A stretch of DNA of 64,000 nucleotides from Burkholderia ubonensis (GCF_902833085.1 NZ_CADFEB010000010.1:357227-421226), one strand, 5' to 3'; shown: positions 33,907-42,898, numbered from the stretch's first letter. Numbers and translations: made by a program. Notes: generated by a model from the sequence alone, not told the origin.

Positions 33907-35197
33907 AGGGGCGTGTGCCGGGCACGGCCGCCGTGCCGGGACGGCGCTCGGCCAGGAGCCCGAACGCGCCGGCGGCGCCGGTGAACGCCAGCGCGACGCC
34001 GCACACCGCGGGCCAGCCGGCCCACGCCCACGCGCTGCCCGCGAGCGCCGCGCCGAGCGCGCCGCCGACGAAGAACGATCCGACGAACAGCCCGTTCAGA
34101 CGCCCGCGCGCCGCCGGATTCAGCAGATTGATCGCGCGGCGGCCGAGCGTCTGGTCGGTGACCACGCCCGCGTCGAGCAGCGCCGCGCCGGCCGCCAGCA
34201 GCACGAGCGCCGCGTTGCGATGCGCGTGCGCGTCGAAGCCGAACCATCCGGCGCCCGCGACGCCGATCGCGACGAGCGCCGCCACCATCGCGACGTGCGC
34301 GAACCGCAGCGCGGCGGGGCCGTGGCCGCGGTCGCCGGCCCGGCCGGCGAATGGGGTTGCGATCACGCCGCTCGCGCCGGCGAATGCGAACAGCGCGATC
34401 CCGTGCAGCCCGAAATCGAACGGCGGCTGCGCGAGCCGCAGCCCGATCGCGGTCCAGAACGCGCTGAACGCGGCCATCACGAGTGCGGCGGAGAACGCGT
34501 GCCGGCGCAGCACCGGCTCGTCGGCGAGCAGGCGCCCCATCGACGCGAGCAGCGCGCGGTAGCCGGCCGTCGCATGCGGCCGGCGCGCCGGCAGCCGCAA
34601 TGCGAGCACGGCGGCGATGGCCGCGTCCGCGGCCGCGGCGATGCCGTAGAACGCGCGCCAGCCGAACGAGCCGGCGATCAGGCTCGCGAGCGGCCGCGAC
34701 AGCAGGATGCCGAGCATCAGCCCGCTCATCACGTTGCCGACCGCGCGGCCGCGCTGCGCATCAGGCGCCATCGACGCGGCCATCGGCACCAGCATCTGGA
34801 TCACGCTCGACGCGGCGCCGGCCGCGAGCGTCGCGAGCAGGAACACGGTGCCCGACCGCGTGAGCGCCGGCAGCGCGAGCATCGCCGCGCACGCGGCGAG
34901 CGTCGTCACGATCACCCGGCGATTCTCCAGCAGGTCGACGAGCGGCACGAGCAGCACGAGCCCGGCCGCATAGCCGAGCTGCGGCAGCATCGCGACGAGG
35001 CCCGCGAGGCCCGGCGGCAGGCGCAGCTCGGCGCTGATCGGGCCGGTCAGCGGCTGCGCGGCGAACAGGTCGACCACGATCACGCCGACCGTCGCGGCGA
35101 AGAACAGCGTCATGCCCGCGCTCAACGCGGGCGTTGTGCCGCCGGATGCGCGCGGCGCGGCGGCAGAGGCAGGGCAGAGATCGGCGGGGCGGGTCAT
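33905..35197 (-). CDS. MFS transporter
   Basis: A 430-residue, 12-segment major facilitator of the drug:proton antiporter type. Helix 1-2 includes FFAATVGVIVVDLFAAQPLTG; loop 2-3 has LLENRRVIV after LVLLVPLVD, in the place of the MFS motif A. The gene is divergent from a LysR regulator, which probably controls it. The pattern (AQPL.G.I, quiet N-terminal tail of about 27 residues) is like YnfM-type exporters of unknown substrate. The start ATG at 35197 could be replaced by an internal ATG nearer helix 1. Confidence 0.85.
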   Translation of the reverse strand: MTRPADLCPASAAAPRASGGTTPALSAGMTLFFAATVGVIVVDLFAAQPLTGPISAELRLPPGLAGLVAMLPQLGYAAGLVLLVPLVDLLENRRVIVTTLAACAAMLALPALTRSGTVFLLATLAAGAASSVIQMLVPMAASMAPDAQRGRAVGNVMSGLMLGILLSRPLASLIAGSFGWRAFYGIAAAADAAIAAVLALRLPARRPHATAGYRALLASMGRLLADEPVLRRHAFSAALVMAAFSAFWTAIGLRLAQPPFDFGLHGIALFAFAGASGVIATPFAGRAGDRGHGPAALRFAHVAMVAALVAIGVAGAGWFGFDAHAHRNAALVLLAAGAALLDAGVVTDQTLGRRAINLLNPAARGRLNGLFVGSFFVGGALGAALAGSAWAWAGWPAVCGVALAFTGAAGAFGLLAERRPGTAAVPGTRP

Positions 35198-35290
35198 CGC
35201 GAGCCTGTCGGGGAGTGGAAAGCCCCATCGTAGGCGGCGGATGTTTATGCGACAATTGAAATATGTCTAAAATGATTATGCGAGTTTGTT

Positions 35291-36217
35291 TTGAATACAC
35301 GCGATCTGCAGGCATTCGTCGCGGTGGTCGACAGCGGCTCGATGGTGGCCGCCGCCGCGAAGCTCCATCTGACGCAGCCGGGTCTCACGCGGCGCGTGCA
35401 GAACCTCGAAACGCTGCTCGGCGTGCCGCTGCTCGAACGGCAGAGCAAGCCGCTGAAGCCGACCGCCGCCGGACGCGAGGTCTACACGCTCGCGCGCAAC
35501 GTGCTGGGCGCGGTGGACGAATTGATGGCGGTCGGCGCACCGGAGCGCGAACCGTCCGGCGAGCTGCGCATCGGCGTGCCGCCGTTCCTGTCGGAGCTGG
35601 CGCTCGAGCGGCCGGTCGACCGGCTGCGCGACGCATTCCCGCGCCTGACGCTGCGCGTCACCGCGGGCTGGTCGCCGGCGCTCGTGGCGGGCCTCGAACG
35701 GGGTGCGCTCGACGCGGCGGCGGTGATGATGCCGGCGAGCGCGGTGTTGCCTGATGCGCTGACGACGACGCTGCTCGGCACGCAACCGGTCGTGCTGGTC
35801 GCGGCGCGCGACTTCCCGCTGCCCGACGGGCCGCTGACGCTCGATGCGCTGTCGCAGTTTCCGTGGGTGCTGAGCCAGGACGGCTGCGGGATGCGCTCGG
35901 CGCTGAGCCGCGCGTTCGGCGCGGCCGGGCTGCCGTTCAACGTCGCGGTCGAGGCATTCGGGTCGGATCTGCAGCTGTCGCTGGTCGCGCGCGGCGCGGG
36001 GATCGGCATCGCGTCGCCGACGGCGCTCGCGCGCAGCGTGCATCGCGATGGGCTGCGGGTAGTCCGCCCCTCCGGGCTGGAGACGCGGATCAACATCTGG
36101 TTCGTGCACGGCGCGCTGCCGGGTCGCCTGCTGCGGCCGGTCACGCTGCTGCGGGACGCGCTGGCCGAGGTGCTGGCGCAGGAAACGCAGATGGGGTCAG
36201 AAGTGCTGACTGTTTAG
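35291..36217 (+). CDS. LysR-type transcriptional regulator
   Basis: A 308-residue regulator. Winged helix in residues 1-60 (TRDLQAFVAVVDSGSMVAAAAKLHLTQPGLTRRVQNLE), effector domain at about 90-300 with ALVAGLERGALDAAAVMM and LVARGAGIGIASPTAL. It starts with TTG at 35291, an unusual start chosen because it gives the exact family N-terminus. The 93-base gap to the divergent MFS exporter holds AT-rich DNA suited to a shared operator. A short AT-rich stretch and then a candidate small RNA gene follow its stop. Confidence 0.9.
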   Translation: MNTRDLQAFVAVVDSGSMVAAAAKLHLTQPGLTRRVQNLETLLGVPLLERQSKPLKPTAAGREVYTLARNVLGAVDELMAVGAPEREPSGELRIGVPPFLSELALERPVDRLRDAFPRLTLRVTAGWSPALVAGLERGALDAAAVMMPASAVLPDALTTTLLGTQPVVLVAARDFPLPDGPLTLDALSQFPWVLSQDGCGMRSALSRAFGAAGLPFNVAVEAFGSDLQLSLVARGAGIGIASPTALARSVHRDGLRVVRPSGLETRINIWFVHGALPGRLLRPVTLLRDALAEVLAQETQMGSEVLTV

Positions 36218-36260
36218 AGCCGGCATTCGAGGGAAAATCCTGATTTTCTCAACGGAAATG

Positions 36261-36354
36261 TTGCATTGCAGAAATTGATTCGCTATAGTTGCACCTGTCT
36301 CCTCCATGTCTCCTCTGATATGGATTCAGCCCGCCTCTTAGGCGGGCTTTTTTT
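36261..36354 (+). ncRNA. Candidate small RNA with promoter and terminator
   Basis: A near-consensus sigma-70 promoter is present: TTGCAT (36261-36266), a spacer of exactly 17, TATAGT (36284-36289). A transcript from about 36296 would be about 59 bases and end at a perfect 8-bp terminator stem AGCCCGCC/GGCGGGCT (36328-36335 with 36341-36348) with seven T. Within it the 9-mer TGTCTCCTC occurs twice, at 36296-36304 and 36307-36315, an 11-base period. CTCCT is complementary to the Shine-Dalgarno sequence, so the RNA could pair with the ribosome sites of target mRNAs. No open frame of meaningful length lies inside. Confidence 0.7.
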
Positions 36355-36377
36355 CGTCCGTACTTTTCCGATCAGTC

Positions 36378-37214
36378 TCAGAACTTGTACGACATCCCGA
36401 CGTAGCTGATGATCGGATCGGCCTTCAGGTCCGATTTCGACTCGGCGAGCGTCGTGCCGTCGGCCGCCTTGATCGTCACCGTCGACGTCGTCTTCAGCGG
36501 GATGTAGGTGACCGACGCGACGAGCCCGAAATGCTCGGTGACGTTGTACTGCAGGCCCGCGTTGAACACCGGCTGCCACGACGACGACGCCTTCGCCTCC
36601 ACCGAAGTCTTGCCCGGCTTGCCCGCGCCCGCCGCGAGGATCGCGCCGAGGTTGTCCTGCGTCTGCTTGACGAAGTTCGGGTTGAGCTGCAGGTCGCTGA
36701 ACCAGTTGTACGACACGCCGAGGCCGAGGAACGGCCGGAGCTTCGCGTTCGCCTGCGCGAAGTAGTACTGCAGGATCACGGCCGGGCTCCACTGCCGCAC
36801 GCTCTTCACGATCGGATTGACCGAGCCGAGCCCGATGTTCTGCGTGCCGAGCGCGCCGGCCGGGCCCGGCGGCTTGATCGTGCCCTGTCCCGACACCTTG
36901 AACACCGGCGGCACGCCCGCCACCGACGTCACCGCGATGTGGTCGGTGAGGAAGTGGCTGACGGTGAGGCCGACGGTGTCCGCGCCGCTCGTGCGCAGCC
37001 CGGTGCCAGGCGAGGTAAACGACGGCGGCAGGCGCAGCGGCGTATTGATCGGCGTCGGCGCGACGTTGGTCGTCATCGGCGTGCTGCTCTGCTGCGGCAT
37101 CACGTGGAACCAGCCGAGCGTGACGACGTTGCTGCCGGCGCTTTGCGCGTGCGCCGCGAGCGGCGCCAGCGCGGCGGCGCCGGCCGCCGCGCCGAGAAGG
37201 ATCTTCTTCTTCAT
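36378..37214 (-). CDS. OmpW family outer-membrane beta-barrel protein
   Basis: A 278-residue protein with a Sec signal (KKKILLGAAAGAAALAPLAAHAQ) and a mature chain of alternating beta strands ending in the outer-membrane terminal YVGMSYKF (final Phe). Internal marks are VTLGWFHVMPQ, AVTSVAGVPPVFKVSG and LRPFLGLGVSYNWFSD, characteristic of OmpW, an eight-stranded barrel with a hydrophobic channel for small lipophilic molecules. It is longer than E. coli OmpW because of loop inserts. It lies 18 bases after the DUF2957 lipoprotein gene upstream, so all three leftward genes probably form one transcript. Confidence 0.93.
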   Translation of the reverse strand: MKKKILLGAAAGAAALAPLAAHAQSAGSNVVTLGWFHVMPQQSSTPMTTNVAPTPINTPLRLPPSFTSPGTGLRTSGADTVGLTVSHFLTDHIAVTSVAGVPPVFKVSGQGTIKPPGPAGALGTQNIGLGSVNPIVKSVRQWSPAVILQYYFAQANAKLRPFLGLGVSYNWFSDLQLNPNFVKQTQDNLGAILAAGAGKPGKTSVEAKASSSWQPVFNAGLQYNVTEHFGLVASVTYIPLKTTSTVTIKAADGTTLAESKSDLKADPIISYVGMSYKF

Positions 37215-37232
37215 GACGGCTCCCGGGCCCGC

Positions 37233-38474
37233 TTACTGGACGAATGCGCCGATCGTGAAATACGGCGTCGAACCCGCGTTGTCGAGGAAGCCGAACACGC
37301 CGCCCGTGAAGATGAACTTGCCGGTGGGCGTCGTGCTGCCCGCGCCCGTGTGGACCGTCGTGACCGTGCCCGGCACCTTCTGCGTGTAGTCGAGGTCGAG
37401 CGGGGTCGCGAGCGATGCCTGCGACGGCTGGAACGGATCGAGCAGCGTCGCCTGGTTGTTGATCAGTGCGGTGGTGCGGTAGTTGAACGCGCTGTCGACG
37501 CCGATGTACTCGCCGTTCTGCGAGCCGACCGTGATCGCCGTCTGCGGCGCGAGGATCGAGATGCTCGATTCGTCGTCGGCGGTGAGGCCCGGCACGCCGT
37601 TGCTGTCGGGCTGCACGTTCGGGTTCGCGACGCCGGTGCGCACGAGGATCGGCACGAGCTGGTTGCGCAGCTTGCCGACGATCATGAAGCCCTTGCCCTG
37701 CGGCAGCGTCGACAGCGTCGGCTTGACCTGGCTCTGGTAGCTGTTGGTCTGGAACGCGCCGCTGCCGTCCGCCGACTGCGCGAGGTTCGTGCCCGGCTGG
37801 CGGCACGTGCCGGCGAACTGGCCGGTCGAGTCGCACTTGATCCACGTGCCGTCGGCGTTGATCGTCACCTTCGCGTCGATCGACACCGGCGCGAACTGCT
37901 GCGACGGCACTTCGCCGAAGCCGACGTGGCTGTACGTGCCGACGAGGTTCGCGAGGTTGGTCTCGATCGCCGAGAAGCCGATGAACGGGTAGTACGGGAA
38001 CTTCGTGTCGGGCACCGCGGCCTGGCCGAGCACGCCGCCGAACTGGATCTCCTTGCCGGGAATCGTGCCGCCCGCGACGCCGAAGCCGACGAAGATGCGC
38101 GCCGGGCGCGACGGGTCGAGGCTCGCGCCGTTCAGGCGGAACGCGCACTGGTTCAGCTTGTTGGTCGGCAGCAGCGTTTCCTGCGTGAGCGTGCCGCTGT
38201 CGACGGTGCCGGCGCGCGTCGGCGTGACGGTGCCGGTGGTGCGCGGAACCGGCGATTCGATGTAGCTGACCTGCCAGGTCATCTTGGTCGTGTCGAGCTG
38301 CAGCTTGACGAGTTCGCCGCTGCCCGCGCCGCCGGTGTAGACGGTGCCGTAGTCGAGCGCGGCGGGGCAGAGACGGTCTTCGACGAGCGGCGGCGGATTG
38401 TCGCTCCCGCCACCGCCGCATGCCGAAAGAAGGGGGGCGGCCACGGTTGCCGCGAGAATGAGGTTGCGCTTCAT
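37233..38474 (-). CDS. DUF2957-type lipoprotein (copy 1)
   Basis: A 413-residue lipoprotein: signal with lipobox LSACGGGGSD (Cys19). The mature chain is mostly beta, with YTGGAGSGELVKLQLDTTKMTWQVSY, RTTGTVTPTRAGT, and a repeated theme of FVGFGVAGGTIPGKEIQFGG, KFPYYPFIGFSA. These features are shared with the adjacent copy at 38623-40041, so they are tandem paralogues. I believe this is the DUF2957 family, known mainly from Burkholderia, of unknown function. The tail PYFTIGAFVQ is echoed by PYFGVGAQIS in the paralogue. Location beside OmpW suggests an outer-membrane role. Confidence 0.8.
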   Translation of the reverse strand: MKRNLILAATVAAPLLSACGGGGSDNPPPLVEDRLCPAALDYGTVYTGGAGSGELVKLQLDTTKMTWQVSYIESPVPRTTGTVTPTRAGTVDSGTLTQETLLPTNKLNQCAFRLNGASLDPSRPARIFVGFGVAGGTIPGKEIQFGGVLGQAAVPDTKFPYYPFIGFSAIETNLANLVGTYSHVGFGEVPSQQFAPVSIDAKVTINADGTWIKCDSTGQFAGTCRQPGTNLAQSADGSGAFQTNSYQSQVKPTLSTLPQGKGFMIVGKLRNQLVPILVRTGVANPNVQPDSNGVPGLTADDESSISILAPQTAITVGSQNGEYIGVDSAFNYRTTALINNQATLLDPFQPSQASLATPLDLDYTQKVPGTVTTVHTGAGSTTPTGKFIFTGGVFGFLDNAGSTPYFTIGAFVQ

Positions 38475-38622
38475 GTTGCTCCTCCAGAATTTGTCTTGTG
38501 TGGCGGCCGGCTCCCTGTCGGCCGCTTCCTGTTTGTGCGTCGTCCTGCCGGCGCCGTGCCGGGCGCCTCTCGTTCGTTGCCGCGGCGGCGTGCGCCGCCG
38601 CGGGTCCGCCGTTGTTTCGCCG

Positions 38623-40041
38623 CTATTTGCTGATCTGCGCGCCGACGCCGAAGTACGGCGCCGACGACGTGCTCGCGTTGGCCGACGTCGGCGTGACGCC
38701 GCCGTTCACCGTGCCCTGCACGAGCGTCGCGTACAGCCCGCCGGTCGCGATCAGCAATCCTGAACTTGCCGCGTAGCCCGAGTTGGTCGGCGGGATCGTC
38801 TGCAGGTTCAGCAGGCCCGGCGTCGCCTGGCCGTAGTCCAGCGTGAAGCCGTCCTCCGCGTCCTGCGTCGTCGGGTTCACGAACGTCGCGTTCCGGCCGC
38901 GGATCAGCGCGGCCGTGTACTTGAAGTTCGAGTCCGCGCCCGCGTAGCCGCCGTCGATGCCGCCCGACGTGAGCGCCGTCGCCTTGCCGAGCACCGCGAT
39001 GCCCGATTCGTCGTCGACCTGCGCGTCGGCGTGCAGCGGCGGCGTGCCGAGGTTCACGTTGCCGGTGCGCACGATCACGGGGACCGTCGCGCCGTTGAGC
39101 TGGCCGATCACCATGTGCGCGCTGGCCGACTTGCCGGTCTGGCCGACCAGCGGCAGGCTCGTCTGCGGCAGCGTTTGCGGCGCCTTCGCACTGTCGAAAT
39201 AGCCGCCGTTCGCGCTCGCCTTCCACGGGGCGCCGGTCGTCTGGCAGCCGCCCGCGCTCGTCGACGCGCACGCGCCGCTCGCGTCGAACGTCTCGCTCGA
39301 GTTCGAACCCTTGGTCGCGTAGTTCGACGACGGCACGAGGTGGTAGATCAGCGCGTTGTACGTGCCCGGCAGCTTCGTGAGGTCCGTCGTCGTGCTCGCG
39401 AAGCCGAGGAACGGATAGAAGTCGAAGTGGCGGTTCGGCACCTTGCCGACGTTCTGCACGACGCCGGGGATGATCGTCAGGCCGTCGTACTGGATCGTCG
39501 CGCCCGGAATGCCGCCGCCGGCCACGCCCATGCCGACCAGCAGCATCGGCGGGTTCGCCGGGTTGAAGTCGGCGGCCGTCGAATAGGCCGAGCCGTTTCC
39601 GGCCGTGCCCGCGCCGGGCGTGAGGACGAACGCGCAGCGTGTCTGCTCGGCGGTCGGCAGCGTGCCGGTCGGCGGGTGCACGACGCGGCCGGTGATCGTC
39701 GTGCCGACGCGCGTCGGCGTGACCGTGCCGGTCGCCAGCGGAATCGGCGATTCGAGCCACTTGAGCGTGTAGGTCATCGCGACCGCGTCGATGTTGACGC
39801 TGACGATCTCGCCGCTGCCTGCGCCGCCGAGATACGTGCTCTTCACGATGTCCGCGTCGGCCGGGCACAGCGAACCGTTGACGGGTTGCGATGCCGGCGG
39901 CCCCTGCGTGCCGCAGCTCGAGCCGGAACATTGAGGCGCTTCGATCGGGGCGGGCGCGCCGGAATCCCCTCCTCCACATGCGACGAGCAAAGGGGCAATG
40001 GCAAAGGCCGTTGCCACCCCCTTCGATAAGGTGTGCGACAT
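38623..40041 (-). CDS. DUF2957-type lipoprotein (copy 2)
   Basis: A 472-residue paralogue of the preceding gene. The lipobox is LVACGGGDSG (Cys22). Shared blocks include YLGGAGSGEIVSVNIDAVAM, ATGTVTPTRVGT, VGMGVAGGGIPGATIQYDG and HFDFYPFLGFAS. It carries extra cysteines (SGSSC, ACASTSAGGCQ), which may form disulfides. The mature part is glycine-, alanine- and threonine-rich, with little charge, as in surface beta proteins. It is first in a leftward series with copy 1 and OmpW; a 430-base AT-richer region upstream holds its regulatory DNA. Function unknown. Confidence 0.8.
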   Translation of the reverse strand: MSHTLSKGVATAFAIAPLLVACGGGDSGAPAPIEAPQCSGSSCGTQGPPASQPVNGSLCPADADIVKSTYLGGAGSGEIVSVNIDAVAMTYTLKWLESPIPLATGTVTPTRVGTTITGRVVHPPTGTLPTAEQTRCAFVLTPGAGTAGNGSAYSTAADFNPANPPMLLVGMGVAGGGIPGATIQYDGLTIIPGVVQNVGKVPNRHFDFYPFLGFASTTTDLTKLPGTYNALIYHLVPSSNYATKGSNSSETFDASGACASTSAGGCQTTGAPWKASANGGYFDSAKAPQTLPQTSLPLVGQTGKSASAHMVIGQLNGATVPVIVRTGNVNLGTPPLHADAQVDDESGIAVLGKATALTSGGIDGGYAGADSNFKYTAALIRGRNATFVNPTTQDAEDGFTLDYGQATPGLLNLQTIPPTNSGYAASSGLLIATGGLYATLVQGTVNGGVTPTSANASTSSAPYFGVGAQISK

Positions 40042-40471
40042 GCCGCTGTCTCCAATCGTTTAATTGTGCGGGTTAATGTCGCTGCACGTATTTTTGCTGT
40101 CAATTGATGAACCCGTCTAAAAAAGACGATTGAAACGGCGGGCGTGCGCTGAATGCCTCCGGGAGCGGGAATTCAGTAAGAATTAAAACGCAAGGTGTGC
40201 TGAAGATGTACGCGGAAGGCGGCATGGTGCGGCATGCCGGGCAATGCGCGCAGCCTTTTGGCCATTACGGCAGCGTTTAAAGCGGGGGTATCCGGTTTAT
40301 CCCTATTCGGGATTGACTGGATAAAGAGAGGGGGGAATTAATCGATTGGATATCGCGCAATCGAAAGCTTGTAAATTATTGTAAATCCCTGCGCGAATTA
40401 TCACTTATTGCCAATAAAGGATAAATAAAAAGCCGGCCAGCGGCCGGCTTTGCATCGCATGCGAGGATGAC
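40042..40471. other. Regulatory intergenic region upstream of the DUF2957 pair
   Basis: AT-richer than average. TTTATCC (40296-40302) and GGATAAA (40319-40325) form an inverted repeat around an inner ATCCC/GGGAT pair (40299-40303, 40309-40313). No coding frame fits; the leftward promoter of the DUF2957 gene should lie here, but I cannot pick hexamers with confidence. Confidence 0.5.
40427..40452 (-). terminator. Terminator after argC
   Basis: AGCCGGCC/GGCCGGCT stem with a three-base loop; on the minus strand it is followed by TTTTATTTAT. Confidence 0.85.
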
Positions 40472-41422
40472 TCAGCGCGTGAGGCCGGTGTCCTCCGCCG
40501 CGCCGATGTTCAGGTTCATGCACTGGATCGCGGCGCCCGACGCGCCCTTGCCGAGATTGTCGAGGCGCGCGACGGTGACGAAGCGCTCTTCGTTGCCGAA
40601 CACGAACAGGTCGACGCGGTTCGTGTCGTTGTTCGCCTGCACGTCGAAGAAGCCGGCGTCGAGGTTGTCGTCGGCGTTGAACGGGGCGACGCGCACGAAC
40701 GCTTCATCCGCGTAGTACTCGGCGAAGATGCGCTGCACGTCCTGCGGCGTTGCGCGCTTTGCGAGCTGGCCGGGCGTGAAATACGTCGTCACCGCGAGGC
40801 CCTTGAGGAACGGGCCGACGATCGGCGTGAAGATCGGCGCCGTGGCGAGGCCCGTGTGTGCGGCCATTTCCGGCAGATGCTTGTGCGTGAGGCCGAGCGC
40901 ATACGGGCGCGGGCTCGCGAGCTTCGCGGCCGACGCGGGGTTCTCGTAGTCGGCGATCATCGACTTGCCGCCGCCGCTGTAGCCGGTGATCGAGTGGCTG
41001 TGCGCGGCGAACGTCGGCGCGACGACGCCGGCGTCGACGAGCGGCCGCATCGCGAGCACGAACGCCGATGCGTGGCAGCCCGGCACCGCGATGCGCTTCG
41101 ACGTGCGGATCTTCTCGCGCTGCGCGCGGGTCAGCTCGGGCAGGCCGTATGCCCAGTCCGGGTTCGTGCGGAACGCGGTGCTCGCGTCGATCAGCGTCGT
41201 GTCCGGGTTTTCGACGAGCGACGCCGATTCGCGCGACGCGACGTCCGGCAGGCACAGGAACGTGACGTTCGACGCGTTGATCAGGCGGCGGCGTTCGTCG
41301 ATGTCCTTGCGCTTCGCTTCGTCGATGCGAAGGATCTCGATGTCGCGGCGGGCGGACAGGTATTCGAAGATCTTGAGGCCGGTCGTGCCTTCCTGGCCGT
41401 CGACAAAAACTTTGGTGCTCAT
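40472..41422 (-). CDS. argC: N-acetyl-gamma-glutamyl-phosphate reductase, type 2
   Basis: ArgC reduces N-acetylglutamyl-phosphate to the semialdehyde in arginine synthesis. The 316-residue length marks the shorter type 2 form. The NADP motif is VFVDGQEGTTGLKIFEYL near the N-terminus, and the catalytic cysteine sits in VPGCHASAFVLAM, with HSHSITGYSGGGKSMI and LTHKHLPEM in the second domain. ATG 41422 gives the conserved MSTKVFVDG start; the open frame upstream belongs to no gene. No other arg genes are adjacent, which is usual for this form. A terminator follows on its strand. Confidence 0.95.
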   Translation of the reverse strand: MSTKVFVDGQEGTTGLKIFEYLSARRDIEILRIDEAKRKDIDERRRLINASNVTFLCLPDVASRESASLVENPDTTLIDASTAFRTNPDWAYGLPELTRAQREKIRTSKRIAVPGCHASAFVLAMRPLVDAGVVAPTFAAHSHSITGYSGGGKSMIADYENPASAAKLASPRPYALGLTHKHLPEMAAHTGLATAPIFTPIVGPFLKGLAVTTYFTPGQLAKRATPQDVQRIFAEYYADEAFVRVAPFNADDNLDAGFFDVQANNDTNRVDLFVFGNEERFVTVARLDNLGKGASGAAIQCMNLNIGAAEDTGLTR

Positions 41423-41512
41423 TTCGCTCTCACTGAAACGGGGCCACGGCGCTTGCACGCCGGAAAACCGCCATTCTAAGACTTCATGCGGCGAGCCTGC
41501 ACCGCACGGGCC

Positions 41513-41543
41513 GAAAAAAAAGACGGCCGCGCGGGCCGTCTTG
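41513..41543 (-). terminator. Terminator after the WrbA-like gene
   Basis: AAGACGGCC/GGGCCGTCTT stem (41520-41542), with eight T on the minus strand after it. Confidence 0.85.
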
Positions 41544-41568
41544 TGTCCCTTTATCGGGGCAGGCCGCT

Positions 41569-42141
41569 TCAACGGCCGCCCGCGATCCAGCGGGCCGTCG
41601 CCTCGGCGACGCGCCGGCCGAACGCCTTCGCGGTCTCGAGGTCGCCCGGCAGCGGCGCCTCGTCGGGCGACGCGTCCGACGGCGATTGCGCGAGCAGGCC
41701 CGTGAAGCCGCCGACGAAGTTGATGTCGTTGCGCGTGGCCGCCTTCGAGTTGGCCGGCATCAGGCCCGTGCCGACCCACACCATCCCATGCTGCATCGCC
41801 AGCGTGACGAAATATTGAATCGTCGAGAACTTGTCGCCGTTCATCGTCGCGGAGTTCGTGAAGCCCGCGGCGATCTTGTCCTTCCATTGCTGCGTGAACC
41901 ACGCTTTCGACGTCGCGTCGGCGAACGTCTTGAACTGCGCCGACGGGCCGCCCATGTAGGTCGGCGCGCCGAACACGATCGCGTCGGCCGCGTCGAGCGC
42001 GGCCCAGCCTGCGTCGTCGAGGTCGCCGACCGCGACGAGGCGCACCTGCGCCCCCGTGTCCTGCGCGCCGGCGTGGACGGCTTCGGCCAGCTTCTTCGTA
42101 TGGCCGTAGCCGCTGTGATAGACGATGACGATGTTCGACAT
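41569..42141 (-). CDS. Flavodoxin-fold NAD(P)H oxidoreductase, WrbA-like
   Basis: A 190-residue flavodoxin-fold protein. The FMN phosphate loop is VVYHSGYGHTKKLAEAVHAG near the N-terminus, and the isoalloxazine loop is GAPTYMGGPSAQFKTFADAT, both close to WrbA quinone reductase. It lacks the longer insertion of E. coli WrbA (198 residues) by little, so WrbA itself remains possible. Such enzymes reduce quinones by two electrons and limit oxidative stress. The start at 42141 is chosen for MSNIVIVYHSG. A terminator follows. Confidence 0.87.
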   Translation of the reverse strand: MSNIVIVYHSGYGHTKKLAEAVHAGAQDTGAQVRLVAVGDLDDAGWAALDAADAIVFGAPTYMGGPSAQFKTFADATSKAWFTQQWKDKIAAGFTNSATMNGDKFSTIQYFVTLAMQHGMVWVGTGLMPANSKAATRNDINFVGGFTGLLAQSPSDASPDEAPLPGDLETAKAFGRRVAEATARWIAGGR

Positions 42142-42301
42142 GAGGCGTTCTCCGGATGAAGACGAAAGGGGCGCCGACGCGCGGCGGCGTGCCGCGATCG
42201 ACCAGGACGAGTCTAGCAACGCGAAATGACGCAAAAAAACGCGATCGGGCAAGACGGAAATTCGCGGGCGTCGGCAATCGGCCGCGCGCTGCCGCGCCGG
42301 C

Positions 42302-42898
42302 TTACTGTCCGTAATGCACGACGAGCGTCGCGGTGCCGATCGTCTGCGTGCCGATCTCGTGCTCGAACATCGGCGCGGGACGGCCCTGGCCGATGCGCAG
42401 GTCGGTGCCCTTCAGCGCGTAGATGGTGATCACGTAGCGATGCGGCTTGCCGGGCGGCGGGCATGGGCCGCCATAGCCGTCGACGCCGAAATCGTTGCGC
42501 GCCTCGCTCGCGCCGATGCGCCGCAGGAGCCCCGACGCGCTCGCATCGGCGGGCAGGCTCGTGACGGTGAGCGGCAGGCTCGCGACGGCCCAGTGCCACC
42601 AGCCGTGGCCGGGCGCGTCCGGGTCGAACATCGTGATCGCATAGCCGCGCGTGCCGGGCGGCGGGTTGCGCCACGTCAGCTGCGGCGAGCGGTTCGCGCC
42701 CTTGCAGTCGCCGCGGTCGAACACCTGCGCGGCGCCGACGCGGCCGCCCGGCGACAGGTCGTCGCTCGACACGGTGAATGCGGAGGAGTCCGCATGCGAC
42801 GGCATGCAGGCGAAGGCGGCGACGCAGAGGAGGGCAAGGGCGAGCGGAGACGGGCCGTTCGATGACGCAGGCGGAGCGATCTGGCGACCCACACGCAT
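42302..42898 (-). CDS. Exported PEBP-family (YbhB/YbcL) protein
   Basis: A 198-residue phosphatidylethanolamine-binding-protein homologue. A signal peptide spans about the first 37 residues (LALALLCVAAFACMPSHA), so the mature protein is periplasmic. The fold marks are MFDPDAPGHGWWHWAVASLP, the anion-binding site region, and GYGGPCPPPGKPHRYVITIYAL. Two cysteines (DCKG and GPC) could form a disulfide. Bacterial YbhB proteins have no settled function. It stands between the WrbA-like gene and pyrE on the same strand, with 160 bases to the former, so independent expression is likely. Confidence 0.88.
   Translation of the reverse strand: MRVGRQIAPPASSNGPSPLALALLCVAAFACMPSHADSSAFTVSSDDLSPGGRVGAAQVFDRGDCKGANRSPQLTWRNPPPGTRGYAITMFDPDAPGHGWWHWAVASLPLTVTSLPADASASGLLRRIGASEARNDFGVDGYGGPCPPPGKPHRYVITIYALKGTDLRIGQGRPAPMFEHEIGTQTIGTATLVVHYGQ

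Noticed and set aside
36531..38633. 700-codon open frame antisense to ompW and DUF2957 copy 1
   Set aside because: Composition is of a shadow frame, and the minus-strand genes have clear signals and motifs.
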